Assembly (NCBI GenBank): GCA_022712945.1
Contig: JAFLJP010000091.1
Coordinates: 1 to 32,280, forward strand
Reading direction: 5' to 3'
DNA length: 32,280 nt
DNA from: Gammaproteobacteria bacterium
Lineage (GTDB): Bacteria > Pseudomonadota > Gammaproteobacteria > RBG-16-57-12
The first letter of the stretch is position 1. Each line of letters begins with the position of its first letter. This document shows, in pieces, positions 13,981 through 25,727 of this stretch. The position numbers and the translations under genes were made by a program. Below the pieces are notes generated by a model. The model was given only the letters and a program-made list of their open reading frames with translations, ran no database searches and had not been told where the DNA came from.

Positions 13981-16788
13981 ATGGAAAAAACCTACAATCC
14001 TCACTCTATTGAACAACGTTGGTATCAAATCTGGGAAGAGAGTGGTTACTTCAAACCCCAGGGCGGCGAGACCCCTTACTCCATCATGATTCCACCGCCC
14101 AATGTCACCGGCAGTCTGCACATGGGTCATGCCTTTCAGGACACCATTATGGATACCCTGATCCGCTTCCACCGCATGAAGGGTGATAACACCCTCTGGC
14201 AGCCCGGCTCCGACCACGCCGGTATCGCCACCCAAATGGTGGTAGAGCGTCAATTGAACGCGGAAGGTAAAACCCGCCACGATTTAGGCCGAGACAAGTT
14301 TATCGAACGGATTTGGGATTGGAAAAAAGAGTCCGGCAATACCATCACCCAACAGCTACGCCGCATGGGAACTTCCCCCGATTGGAGCCGTGAGCGCTTC
14401 ACCATGGATGATGGACTCTCAGAAGCGGTCAAAGAGGTGTTTGTGCGCCTGCATGGTGAGGGGCTGATCTACCGGGGCAAACGTCTGGTCAACTGGGATC
14501 CGGTGCTGCACACCGCCGTGTCAGATCTAGAAGTCATCTCCAAAGAAGAGAATGGCTATATGTGGCACATGCGCTATCCACTGGCGGATGGCTCTGGCCA
14601 TCTGGTGGTGGCCACCACCCGCCCTGAGACTATGTTCGGTGATGCGGCGGTGGCGATTCACCCCGGTGATGAGCGCTACCAACACTTAGTTGGCCAGATG
14701 GTTAAGTTACCACTCTCTGGTCGCCTGATCCCCATTATTGCCGATGAGTATGTTGATCCTGAGTTTGGTACCGGCTGTGTAAAGATCACTCCAGCCCACG
14801 ACTTTAACGATTATGGCGTCTGGAGTAACCACCGTAACGAAAACTGTATTTCAAGCCAGTCCAATGGCGGTCTGATCAACATTTTCACCATCAATGCGGC
14901 GATTATTGGTAAAGATGATGAGTTCGGTGAATTGATTCCTGATGATTTTCACGGCCTTGATCGCTTTGAAGCACGTAAACTGGTAATCGAAGAGTTAGGT
15001 GCTTTGGGTTTGCTAGAGAAAACCGACGACCATAAACTGATGGTACCCAGGGGAGATCGCTCCGGCAGCGTAATTGAGCCGTTTCTCACCGACCAGTGGT
15101 ATGTCAAGGTTGACGCGCTGGCCAAGCCCGCTATCGAAGCCGTTGAAAACGGTGATATTAAATTTGTTCCCGACAACTGGAAAAATACCTACTTCGAGTG
15201 GATGCGTAACATCGAAGATTGGTGCATCTCCCGCCAAATCTGGTGGGGTCACCGTATTCCCGCCTGGTATGATGAGAATGGTGGCATCTATGTGGGTCGC
15301 AGCGAGCAAGAGGTGCGTGAGCAGCACAAATTTTCAAGCGAAATTGTACTCCGGCAAGATGAAGATGTACTGGATACTTGGTTTTCCTCTGCGCTGTGGA
15401 CCTTCTCGACCCTTGGCTGGCCAGAAAAGACCCCGGAACTGGCCACCTTCCACCCCACCTCGGTACTGGTGACCGGCTTCGATATCATCTTCTTCTGGGT
15501 TGCCAGAATGATCATGATGGGGCTTAAATTTACCGGTGAAGTGCCCTTTAAAGAGGTCTATATCCACGGGCTGGTGCGAGACAGTCAAGGGCAGAAAATG
15601 TCCAAGTCCAAAGGTAACGTGCTCGATCCGATCGACATCATCGACGGCATCGATTTAGAAGCACTGGTAACCAAGCGCACCAGCGGACTAATGCAGCCAC
15701 AGCTGGCGAAAAAGATCGAAAAAGCGACTCGTAAAGAGTTTGCCGATGGTATTCCCGCCTTTGGTACCGATGCCATGCGCTTCACCTTTGCCGCACAGGC
15801 TTCAACGGGTCGTGATATCAACTTTGATATGAGCCGCATTGAAGGCTATCGCAACTTCTGTAACAAACTCTGGAACGCCTCCCGCTTTGTAATGATGAAT
15901 CTGGAAGGGCATGAAATTCAGGGTGGTGATATTGAGTTATCATCAGCAGACAAATGGATACTCTCACGTCTTAACCAGATAACCGCCAATGTCACTCGCA
16001 ACATTGAAGAGTACCGTTTTGACCATGCGGCGCAAAACATCTACGAATTTGTCTGGAACGAGTACTGTGACTGGTACCTGGAGCTAACCAAGCCGGTATT
16101 GAATGGCGATACGCCGGATGCAGCTAAACGCGGTACCCGCCGCACCCTGATTCAGGTATTGGAGACCATTCTGCGGCTGGCTCACCCCATCATCCCCTTT
16201 ATCACCGAAGAGATCTGGCAGCGCGTCGCCCCAATGGCGGGAGTAACCGGTGATACCATCATGTTGCAAGCCTATCCAGTGGCAGATAAAAACCTGATTG
16301 ATGAAACCGCCGAAGCAGAGATGCAGTGGGTGATGGCGTTCATTGTTGGTATTCGAAAAATCCGCTCTGGCATGAACATCGCGCCCAGCAAACCGCTGCC
16401 AATACTGATTCAAAACGGCTCTTCAACAGACCAGGAGCGCCTGAAAAACAATAATAACTTTCTCTCCGTACTGGCCAAAACCGAATCAATCACCTGGCTG
16501 AACGAAGGCGAAGAAGCACCAGACTCTGCCACTTCACTGGTGGGTGAAATGAAACTGTTGGTACCGATGGCAGGCTTAATTGATAAAGAGGCTGAACTAA
16601 AACGTCTTGATAAACAGCTTGAAAAACTGGAAAAACAGATCAAAGGCACAGAAACCAAACTGTCCAACCCAGGTTTCACCAACAAAGCCCCTGTGGCGGT
16701 TGTACAAAAAGAACAAAACAATCTGGAGGAACTCAAAGGTCAGCTTTTACAGCTCAAAGAGCAGCACAAAAAAATCCTGGCTCTTTGA
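13981..16788 (+). CDS. valS: valyl-tRNA synthetase
   Basis: Class I valyl-tRNA synthetase, 935 residues (E. coli: 951). The HIGH-type motif is HMGH at residues 47-50, KMSKS is at 539-543, and the last 65 residues are the coiled-coil tRNA-binding arm ([19 protein letters not shown]). The editing domain starts near residue 190 ([13 protein letters not shown]). Within it, after TPAHDFNDY, the segment up to INIFT is about 10 residues longer than in E. coli and contains [12 protein letters not shown], an odd polar stretch. A MITE (copy B) follows 4 bp after the stop. Function is certain; the insertion is worth a look. Confidence 0.96.
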   Translation: MEKTYNPHSIEQRWYQIWEESGYFKPQGGETPYSIMIPPPNVTGSLHMGHAFQDTIMDTLIRFHRMKGDNTLWQPGSDHAGIATQMVVERQLNAEGKTRHDLGRDKFIERIWDWKKESGNTITQQLRRMGTSPDWSRERFTMDDGLSEAVKEVFVRLHGEGLIYRGKRLVNWDPVLHTAVSDLEVISKEENGYMWHMRYPLADGSGHLVVATTRPETMFGDAAVAIHPGDERYQHLVGQMVKLPLSGRLIPIIADEYVDPEFGTGCVKITPAHDFNDYGVWSNHRNENCISSQSNGGLINIFTINAAIIGKDDEFGELIPDDFHGLDRFEARKLVIEELGALGLLEKTDDHKLMVPRGDRSGSVIEPFLTDQWYVKVDALAKPAIEAVENGDIKFVPDNWKNTYFEWMRNIEDWCISRQIWWGHRIPAWYDENGGIYVGRSEQEVREQHKFSSEIVLRQDEDVLDTWFSSALWTFSTLGWPEKTPELATFHPTSVLVTGFDIIFFWVARMIMMGLKFTGEVPFKEVYIHGLVRDSQGQKMSKSKGNVLDPIDIIDGIDLEALVTKRTSGLMQPQLAKKIEKATRKEFADGIPAFGTDAMRFTFAAQASTGRDINFDMSRIEGYRNFCNKLWNASRFVMMNLEGHEIQGGDIELSSADKWILSRLNQITANVTRNIEEYRFDHAAQNIYEFVWNEYCDWYLELTKPVLNGDTPDAAKRGTRRTLIQVLETILRLAHPIIPFITEEIWQRVAPMAGVTGDTIMLQAYPVADKNLIDETAEAEMQWVMAFIVGIRKIRSGMNIAPSKPLPILIQNGSSTDQERLKNNNNFLSVLAKTESITWLNEGEEAPDSATSLVGEMKLLVPMAGLIDKEAELKRLDKQLEKLEKQIKGTETKLSNPGFTNKAPVAVVQKEQNNLEELKGQLLQLKEQHKKILAL

Positions 16789-16792
16789 ATAA

Positions 16793-16905
16793 GGGATGTA
16801 GAAGAAGTTAACGTACCGTTGTTACGCCGAATTGTTGCTCACCCTCTCTAGGTAGGGTGGGAAAAAAGACAAGTAAGCGCGGTATTTTAATAAATTCTAC
16901 CTCCC
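16793..16905. mobile_element. GGGATGTAG-family MITE, copy B
   Basis: A 113-bp copy with inverted ends GGGATGTAG / CTACCTCCC and TAA on both sides (16790-16792, 16906-16908). The centre has CACCCTCTCTAGGTAGGGTG as a small hairpin. It lies 4 bp after the valS stop. Confidence 0.82.
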
Positions 16906-16920
16906 TAAGTGCACCCAACA

Positions 16921-16945
16921 CCCTGGATAGAGGTACTATTCAGGG
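16921..16945. other. 10-bp stem-loop downstream of valS
   Basis: CCCTGGATAG and CTATTCAGGG pair over all ten positions (one G-U) around the loop AGGTA. A T-poor sequence (GGTATTATGA) follows, so it is an imperfect candidate for the valS transcript end. The rest of the gap to 17159 is AT-rich with no gene. Confidence 0.5.
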
Positions 16946-17159
16946 GGTATTATGATAACGGTTAACCGGCAAAAACAGAGCCCTCATCAGTAGAAAAACA
17001 TGACGGGCAACAGAAAACTAAAATCATAAGTAACATATTATTTTAATTAACTATTTCACCCGTTAAAAAAGCATAAACTATCCGCAGTAAAAGCTATAGT
17101 TTCAATTTGTGATGCCGATTGTCAACTAACAGTTAATTGGAAAAAAACTAAAAAACTCA

Positions 17160-19097
17160 ATGAAATACGCACTCTACCTCCTACTCATGCTACCAGTACC
17201 CCTATTAAGTACACCGGCCATTGCATTTGAAGATAGAGAAGAGCTCTATTTTGATGAAGAAATTCCAGTGGTACTCACCTCTTCCCGGCTAAAGCAACCG
17301 ATCACCGAAGCACCCACCGCCATGACCATCATCGATCGAAAAAAAATAGAACAGTTGGGCGTGCGTGAGATTGCCGCACTCTTTCAGCTGGTACCTGGAA
17401 TGATCGTTGGTTTTAAGTCGGGAAACTGGCCAGTTGTCACCTATCACGGCATGTCGGATCAATACTCCCGTCGCATGCAAATTTTGATTGATGGACGTGC
17501 GGTCTATCTACCTGATGTTGGTGGCCCAGACTGGTCATCACTACCACTGGTGATCGATGACATTGAACGCATTGAAATTACCCGGGGCTCCAATGCCGCT
17601 ACCTATGGATCAAATTCATTTTTAGGGATTATTAATATCATCACCCGTCACAGCAGCAAATCAAAAGGCCAGTTTTTTAGCTACACCCGTGGTGAAAATG
17701 AGATTGAACGGTTGGTTGCCCGGCACGGTGGTACTTTCGGAAACCTTGACTATCGAATCACCCTCGAAGATGAAGAAAGTAATTACTATGATGCACCCCA
17801 ACACTTTCAGTCATCACAAATTCTCACCTTCAGAGCCGATTATCAAATTAACAATCGGGACTATCTGATGTACCAATCGGGCTACACCGACAAAACGGGC
17901 ATGGATCGGCAATCTAGAATCATATTCCCCAGTACAACCAAACGCTATTTCCATCAATTTGAGTGGTTTCAAACAATCTCTCCAGAAAATGAGTTAAAGC
18001 TGCAACTCTACTATTCAAACTTAAAAAATCTTACTTTTTATAAGGGAAGAATCCCGTCAGGAATTATTAACATAGAGGATAACGCCTATATCCAGCGTTA
18101 TGACGTTGAAGCACAATACACCTTTTCGCCAATCAAACGATTACGGGCGGTCATGGGCATCAGTTCACGTCAAGATAAATTAAAATCGCCCATGGGATTT
18201 TCGACGGACAGTACAATTAAAATTGCTACACACCGTCTCTTCAGCACTCTCGAATTCAGAGCATCACCAGTCTGGCTTATCCATTTTGGCACAATGTTCG
18301 AAGCTCATGACTCGATGGCTAAAAAGCTATCGCCCCGAGTGGCCGTCAACTATAAAATAACCGAGAGTGAAACAATACGCCTCAGTGTATCGCGGGCCTA
18401 CCGTGCGCCACTTGCCTTTGAAAAACAGGCAAATAGACAAATAGTTATTGGCCCACAAACCCACACTCTTTTTGCCATAGAACCCGGCGTAAATGTTGAA
18501 GCGGAAGAGGGAACAACAATTGATCTGGGTTACATCATCAAGGCCAGGGGCACCCCCTATACTCTGGATTTTCGGTTTTATCATGAAAAACTACGACAAT
18601 TGATTACACCTTACGGGTGGCTTCCTGCCGGCAATAGCACACTCGCCATCGGTTTTGACAATTACTCAAATGCCACCATTCGAGGCTTTGAATCAAGCAT
18701 TGAATACACGACTCGAAATTTTAATGCACTCTTAACCTACAGTTACACCGACATTAACTACCAACATTTCGGGGGCACTTCCACCCCATACGTCTACGCT
18801 GATTCTGCACCCAAATACAAAACCAGCTTGTTACTAGCAAAACAACTCGAAAGTGGCCTGACAATATCCGGCACCTACCATTACATTGATGAGTTTTTAT
18901 GGCTCGGGATTGGAGATGAGGTCGAAAGCTATGACCGGCTTGACCTAAGAATTTCCGCCAAGGTCAACATCAATAGAAACAATGCATCTGTTGCGGTTGT
19001 CATGCAAAATGTCTTTACCGATGACCACTACGGATTCAATCAAGACTATCGCTTTACACAGCGCCTTTATATGACATTCGCAATGGAGTTTCACTAA
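17160..19097 (+). CDS. TonB-dependent outer-membrane receptor
   Basis: A 645-residue receptor: signal peptide ending near PAIAFED, a candidate TonB box in EEIPVVLTSSRL (residues 34-45), a plug domain (about 50-165, with LFQLVPGM, ILIDGRAVY and IERIEITRGSNAATYGSNSFLGIINI), then a 22-strand-type barrel with many aromatic and polar strands to the C-terminus. The last residues are MTFAMEFH, ending in histidine after a phenylalanine rather than in an aromatic residue. The ligand cannot be read from sequence. It is followed by a PF04392-type periplasmic protein and a hybrid kinase in the same direction, so sensing rather than, or as well as, nutrient uptake is likely. No Fur-like box was identified upstream. 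Confidence 0.88.
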   Translation: MKYALYLLLMLPVPLLSTPAIAFEDREELYFDEEIPVVLTSSRLKQPITEAPTAMTIIDRKKIEQLGVREIAALFQLVPGMIVGFKSGNWPVVTYHGMSDQYSRRMQILIDGRAVYLPDVGGPDWSSLPLVIDDIERIEITRGSNAATYGSNSFLGIINIITRHSSKSKGQFFSYTRGENEIERLVARHGGTFGNLDYRITLEDEESNYYDAPQHFQSSQILTFRADYQINNRDYLMYQSGYTDKTGMDRQSRIIFPSTTKRYFHQFEWFQTISPENELKLQLYYSNLKNLTFYKGRIPSGIINIEDNAYIQRYDVEAQYTFSPIKRLRAVMGISSRQDKLKSPMGFSTDSTIKIATHRLFSTLEFRASPVWLIHFGTMFEAHDSMAKKLSPRVAVNYKITESETIRLSVSRAYRAPLAFEKQANRQIVIGPQTHTLFAIEPGVNVEAEEGTTIDLGYIIKARGTPYTLDFRFYHEKLRQLITPYGWLPAGNSTLAIGFDNYSNATIRGFESSIEYTTRNFNALLTYSYTDINYQHFGGTSTPYVYADSAPKYKTSLLLAKQLESGLTISGTYHYIDEFLWLGIGDEVESYDRLDLRISAKVNINRNNASVAVVMQNVFTDDHYGFNQDYRFTQRLYMTFAMEFH

Positions 19098-19150
19098 TGA
19101 AACTAATGCTATTAACAATATTTTTACTACCAATGAAAATGGTGTTTTAA
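19097..19150 (+). other. 17-codon hydrophobic ORF overlapping the receptor stop
   Basis: ATG in TAATG, shared with the receptor stop, opens MKLMLLTIFLLPMKMVF and then a TAA. It looks like the start of a signal peptide. It may be a remnant of the original N-terminus of the next gene or a coupling leader; it is too short to call a gene. Confidence 0.3.
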
Positions 19151-19157
19151 TTTCTTC

Positions 19158-20096
19158 ATGACAACGTTTTCACAACAAACACACACCACGATGATGCGGA
19201 TAATTCGCCACATTCTGGTCGTAATCTGCCTGCTGATGCATCATCATGTCAGCCTGGCCGACGACACCCTGAAAATAGCATTCGTCGGCAAATCAGAGAG
19301 TAAAAAGCAACAAGACCTTATCAAACAGACGCAACAGGAGTTACAGCGTAAGCAGCTCTTGGTTCATGCTGACACCTATGCCAGTGATGTTTTTTTTAAA
19401 GCACTAAAAAAAGATCCCGATTATGACCTGATTGTGGCAATAGGCAGCAAAGTAACCCAGCAGTTGCGTAGACAACCCACTGGTATTCCGACGGTTTCAA
19501 TATTCATCTCTTCCATCGGCTATAAAAATGATCCATTGCCACAACACACGGCAATTTTTATCGATCAACCCCCATCAAGATACCTGGCATTGATAAAAGA
19601 AATATTACCCCACAGCCATACCGTTTCACTGCTTTACAGTGATTACAGCGATAACTTCTATCAACAGCTGCACCAGGCAGCCACACAACAACAACTGCAA
19701 GTGAATGGCCAAAAAGTATCAAACGAAAATGATATTTATAGTGCACTGGACAATGCGGTACAAAATGGCGATGTTTTGCTCGCTATTCCCGACCCCAATA
19801 TTTACAACCGTCGCACCATAAAAACAATATTCTTAACCAGCTATCAAGATGAAATACCCATTATCGGATTTTCCGACTCATATACTACAGCGGGTGCCGT
19901 CAGCTCGCTCCACAGCACTATTTCTGACATTTCAAAGCAGTTGGCAGAGACCATTGTCTATTTTACTCAAAACGGTAAAACATTACCGGCCAGCAGCTAC
20001 CCACGCTATTTCCACATTAGCACCAATAGCAAAGTTGCCAACTCATTATCAATCACCCTTGATGAACCAAGTACTTTGAAAAAAATAATAAAATAA
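19158..20096 (+). CDS. periplasmic substrate-binding protein of the ABC_sub_bind (PF04392) type
   Basis: A 312-residue exported protein. The signal peptide appears to begin at the internal MMRIIRHILVVICLL (ATG 19191 or 19194) and ends near HVSLADD; ATG 19158 adds 11 polar residues and no start has a clear ribosome site. The fold reads as the two-lobed type I binding protein: KIAFVGKSE, YDLIVAIGSKVTQQLRRQ, PTVSIFISS, VSLLYSDYSDNF, NGDVLLAIPDPNIYNRRTIK and PIIGFSDSYTTAGAVSSL, the order typical of PF04392. No ABC permease or ATPase gene is near, so it is more likely a ligand sensor partner of the downstream kinase than part of an importer. Ligand unknown. Confidence 0.78.
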   Translation: MTTFSQQTHTTMMRIIRHILVVICLLMHHHVSLADDTLKIAFVGKSESKKQQDLIKQTQQELQRKQLLVHADTYASDVFFKALKKDPDYDLIVAIGSKVTQQLRRQPTGIPTVSIFISSIGYKNDPLPQHTAIFIDQPPSRYLALIKEILPHSHTVSLLYSDYSDNFYQQLHQAATQQQLQVNGQKVSNENDIYSALDNAVQNGDVLLAIPDPNIYNRRTIKTIFLTSYQDEIPIIGFSDSYTTAGAVSSLHSTISDISKQLAETIVYFTQNGKTLPASSYPRYFHISTNSKVANSLSITLDEPSTLKKIIK

Positions 20097-20165
20097 AGGT
20101 GTTGTACGAAAAAAACGATGGCTGACAATAATATTTCAGAGAAGCATGGAATAATAAATCGGGTT

Positions 20166-20197
20166 ACATTTTGCTTCGAATTGAGGCGTGTTCACGG
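20166..20197. repeat. short relative of the 75-bp repeat
   Basis: ACATTTTGCTTCGAATTGAGG followed by CGTG and TTCACGG parallels the core at 8300-8330 and 8910-8940 in order and spacing, in the same orientation. It lies between the binding-protein gene and the kinase gene. Confidence 0.4.
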
Positions 20198-20221
20198 ACA
20201 GAAAAAGGGATGGAGTAGAAG

Positions 20222-22954
20222 ATGAATATGCTGAATCGTTATTTTTTTAAAACCATCAAATCCCAACTACTCGCCCTCTCGATCATACCCATTATCATTT
20301 TATCGATCGTCCTGGCGGTCAGCTACTCGCTGATGCAAGTTAATTACATCAGCAAAATAAACTACGACTACGGTGTCACGCTCACCAACAATATTGGCCC
20401 TGCATGCGAATTTGGCATTCTCACCGGAAATCAATCTTTTTTAGAATCCATCGCAGAACAGATCATCGCCACAAGCCACGCCGTTAATGTCATCATCTAC
20501 GATGAAAACTACCAGATACTGCTGAATAGAGAGACCGAAAAATCACATGAACTGCCCAAAAGCTGGAACAGTATTAGCGGCAATATGGATAGCAAATATT
20601 ATGAAACTGAATATTTCACCTCATTTCTCTCTGCCATCTACAGCCGCCCCGTAGATGTCTACGATAATTTTGACGATATTGTGGAAAATAACAGCGAGCT
20701 GGATGAGGCGATTGGCTACATAAAGATCACGCTATCAAAAGAGGCAACTAACACTGAAAAGCGACAAGTTTACATCGCATCAATGAGCATTACATTTTTC
20801 GTGATCATTATTTTTTCAGTGGTTGCCCTCAGAAGTAGCAACCGATTAGCCAACCCCATACGCCAACTTTCAAACCTGACCAACAAAATCGAACAGGGTG
20901 ACCTCACCTCCCGGTCACCTCTGGACGGCAGTGGTGAAATACGAGAGCTTCAGTTTGGCATTAACTCCATGTCAGACGCCCTGCTCAACTCCCGCCAAAA
21001 AATGCAACAAGAGGTTATGAAGGCAACATCTTCATTCAAAAAAGCCAACGATGAACTTGAAAATAAAAATATAAAACTTGCCCTTGCCGAGAAATCAGCC
21101 CTGGAAGCAAGCAAAGCAAAATCACAATTTTTAGCCAATATGAGTCATGAAATACGCACACCGCTGAATGGCATTATTGGCTTTACAAAACTGTTACAAA
21201 AAACCAAATTGACCTCTATCCAGAGCGACTACATCAATATTGTACAGCGCTCCAGCAAGACACTACTCAACATCATTAATGACATACTGGATTTTTCAAA
21301 GGCCGAAAATGGTAATTTACAAGTTGATAAAAGCAGCCTTAATCTTTACGAACTAATTGACGACGTGATTAAAATCATCACTCCGGCAGCCCACGAGAAA
21401 GATCTGATTCTCAGCTACATCATCTATCAGGATGTTAACCCCAATATCATCAGTGATGAGCAAAAAATTCGTCATATTCTGCTTAACCTGATGAGTAATG
21501 CGATTAAATTCAGCCATCAGGGTAGCATTGAAATTCGTGTATCACTGGATGAACGCGAGAAAGCGGGAGAAGAGCAGCTACTATTATCAGTTACCGACAG
21601 TGGCATCGGCATTGACAAGGAGAGTCAGCAATTAATTTTCAAAGAGTTCCAGCAAGCCAACAGCAGCACCACCCGAAACTACGGTGGCACAGGCCTCGGA
21701 TTGCCAATATCGAAACATTTTGCCGCCCTCCTTAATGGCGACATCACCATCCAGAGCACCCCGGGTGAGGGGTCAACCTTCTTCGTTACACTTGACTACC
21801 AAACAGATAAAACAGTGGCATTACCCATCACCACAACATTCCTTTCCGGCTTCAGGATACTGATCCAGTCTGATGACCAACTCACCCTGTTTAAACTCAG
21901 ACACATTGTGGAGTCACAGGGTGCCAATACAATAGATGATGTATCACTGGATCTCTTCGAGCAAAAGATAACCCAGCAGGATTATGACCTTGTTGTTATC
22001 GCCTGCCGACAGCAACAGATCACCAACGGTAAAACCGCCCAGCAACTTCATGCCATCAATAAGCACCTTCCTGAATGCAAAGTGCTGGTACTTGCCAACA
22101 GCTGTAATCCTGAACTGTTAAATTTACTCCCACATCACCCAAACAGTGCCTGCATTAGCCAACCCTTTACCCACAACGCCTTCATCCAGGCTTTACAACA
22201 ATTAACCGGCGCTAATGTTACGTCGTCAGTCGAACCCTTAGAGACAGCCAGTACCATCGCCAATAATTTCTCACACTATCGCATACTGATTGTTGAAGAT
22301 AACCAAATTAACAGCAAACTGTTAACCGCCCTTCTCAAGCAGTTTAAAATTGAGCCAAAACTGGCAATAACAGGCAAGCAGGCCGTCGCATTCTGTGAAA
22401 AAGAGACCTTTGACCTTGTTTTCATGGATCTTCACATGCCCGAAATGGATGGAATCGAGGCCACCATCCTGATCAAAAAGAACCAGCCCGATCTTCCCAT
22501 TATCGCCACCACGGCCGATATTCTGGCAAACGAAAATAATGCCCTGATTAACCAGGGCTTTGATCGTGTATTAAGCAAGCCAATCGACGAAAACAAATTA
22601 ATCGCCTGTTTAAATGAATGGTTACCCAGTGATGGAAGCCACACCTATCAACTGCTGGTGCAGCACTTCAATGGTAAAAAAGAGCTCGCCGATGAGATGT
22701 ATCAGCTGTTGATAAAAGAGCTTAAAGAGAAGCAACCGTTATTACCGTTACTGTGGAAAGAGCAGCAACAAGAGGCGTTAAGGCAGCTTGTTCACAAAAT
22801 CAACGGCTCGGCAAGCTATTGTGGCGTTATCCAACTACAGGCGGCTGCACAGGAACTTGAGATCGCGCTCAAGCGTAACCAGCTCGAACAGGTACCCGAC
22901 AAGCTGGAGCAACTACTGGCCACAATCACCACCATCTTAGATGAAAATCCTTGA
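20222..22954 (+). CDS. BarA/GacS-like hybrid histidine kinase with pseudo-receiver, receiver and HPt
   Basis: A 910-residue tripartite kinase. Membrane helices lie at about residues 17-37 and 183-203, enclosing a periplasmic domain with the BarA-like pattern CEFGILTGNQSFLESIAEQI. HAMP follows (about 205-260), then HisKA with H309 in NMSHEIRTPLNG, HATPase with the N box LMSNAIKFS, G1 DSGIGI and G2 GGTGLGLPISK. The first receiver (about 540-660) has lost its aspartate: the strand reads DLVVIACRQ. The second is intact, with D736 in FMDLHMPEMDG. HPt ends the protein, with H858 in VHKINGSASYCG. BarA/GacS kinases phosphorylate UvrY/GacA and act on CsrA through small RNAs; no response regulator is next door here. 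GGAG lies 6 bp before the ATG. It follows the receptor and binding-protein genes. Confidence 0.88.
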   Translation: MNMLNRYFFKTIKSQLLALSIIPIIILSIVLAVSYSLMQVNYISKINYDYGVTLTNNIGPACEFGILTGNQSFLESIAEQIIATSHAVNVIIYDENYQILLNRETEKSHELPKSWNSISGNMDSKYYETEYFTSFLSAIYSRPVDVYDNFDDIVENNSELDEAIGYIKITLSKEATNTEKRQVYIASMSITFFVIIIFSVVALRSSNRLANPIRQLSNLTNKIEQGDLTSRSPLDGSGEIRELQFGINSMSDALLNSRQKMQQEVMKATSSFKKANDELENKNIKLALAEKSALEASKAKSQFLANMSHEIRTPLNGIIGFTKLLQKTKLTSIQSDYINIVQRSSKTLLNIINDILDFSKAENGNLQVDKSSLNLYELIDDVIKIITPAAHEKDLILSYIIYQDVNPNIISDEQKIRHILLNLMSNAIKFSHQGSIEIRVSLDEREKAGEEQLLLSVTDSGIGIDKESQQLIFKEFQQANSSTTRNYGGTGLGLPISKHFAALLNGDITIQSTPGEGSTFFVTLDYQTDKTVALPITTTFLSGFRILIQSDDQLTLFKLRHIVESQGANTIDDVSLDLFEQKITQQDYDLVVIACRQQQITNGKTAQQLHAINKHLPECKVLVLANSCNPELLNLLPHHPNSACISQPFTHNAFIQALQQLTGANVTSSVEPLETASTIANNFSHYRILIVEDNQINSKLLTALLKQFKIEPKLAITGKQAVAFCEKETFDLVFMDLHMPEMDGIEATILIKKNQPDLPIIATTADILANENNALINQGFDRVLSKPIDENKLIACLNEWLPSDGSHTYQLLVQHFNGKKELADEMYQLLIKELKEKQPLLPLLWKEQQQEALRQLVHKINGSASYCGVIQLQAAAQELEIALKRNQLEQVPDKLEQLLATITTILDENP

Positions 22955-22976
22955 GTAGTTTAGATGGTTATTACGT

Positions 22977-22982
22977 TATAAT
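22977..22982 (+). promoter_or_regulatory. -10 element of a candidate ygiQ promoter
   Basis: TATAAT lies 39 bp before the ygiQ ATG. TTGAGT at 22951-22956 is 20 bp away, too far for a good match, so only the -10 is supported. Confidence 0.35.
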
Positions 22983-23021
22983 GGCGGAATTCTACCCTGT
23001 CGATGAGCGGTAATTCCTTCC

Positions 23022-25219
<2,198 letters not shown>

Positions 25220-25220
<1 letters not shown>

Positions 25221-25242
25221 GGGCTAACGCCCCCCATTTTTC
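25220..25242 (+). terminator. intrinsic terminator of ygiQ
   Basis: GGGGC and GCCCC pair around TAAC, directly after the stop codon, followed by CCATTTTT. Stem plus T run is a good rho-independent terminator; the stem begins in the stop codon. Confidence 0.8.
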
Positions 25243-25256
25243 TAAAATGATAAAAG

Positions 25257-25595
25257 TTATGAATTTCGGCTGGGGTTTATTTTTCCACATCCCCACTTGC
25301 CAACATCCGTCAGCTGCATATATTCATCAACCGATATCTCACTATCCGGCTTAACATACATAATATTAACAGTGCACATATCTCGGATAACCCGTTGAAT
25401 TTTATCACCATAGTAGCGGGGGCGAAGGATAAGCTGGGAGACCATATCGCCTTCATGTTCAAAAGGCTGCTCCAGGTCCAGCAGAAAAAACTCGTTGCGA
25501 TCACGGGTTTTCACCACACCAATACTGTTGGCGTGTATCGGATTTTGTCCTGAAAAGTTCGCAGGCTCATAAACCTCTATATCATGTGTACACAT
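25257..25595 (-). CDS. small unknown protein
   Basis: I do not recognise this 112-residue protein. It has an excellent ribosome site (AAGGAGGAGAG, 4 bp before ATG), so it is surely translated. It begins MCTHDIEVYEPANFSGQNP; a central beta-rich stretch (SIGVVKTRDRNEFFLLDL, then LILRPRYYGDKIQRVIRD) precedes NIMYVKPDSEISVDEY and an ending with WGCGKINP. There is no signal peptide or membrane segment. The layout suggests a small alpha/beta cytosolic domain. Its 3' end faces the ygiQ terminator. Neighbours give no clue. Confidence 0.75.
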   Translation of the reverse strand: MCTHDIEVYEPANFSGQNPIHANSIGVVKTRDRNEFFLLDLEQPFEHEGDMVSQLILRPRYYGDKIQRVIRDMCTVNIMYVKPDSEISVDEYMQLTDVGKWGCGKINPSRNS

Positions 25596-25727
25596 CGTGC
25601 TCTCCTCCTTAAAAAAGCAATCCTAATATAGAATAGCCCTTTTTACAGAATGGATACCCAGACTGCCACACTCTTCATCTGTATGACAAGGTATATAAGC
25701 ACTTGGACAATAATGGTGGGTTATTAA

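Noticed and set aside
13894..14280. Minus-strand ORF over the valS start
   Set aside because: It is antisense to the conserved HMGH region of valS with no sign of coding.
16793..16905. Intrinsic terminator for valS
   Set aside because: The central hairpin is followed by A-rich sequence, and inverted ends plus TAA duplication show a MITE; any terminator effect would be secondary.
19158..20096. Component of an ABC importer in an operon
   Set aside because: No permease or ATPase gene is present next to it; only a receptor and a kinase gene.
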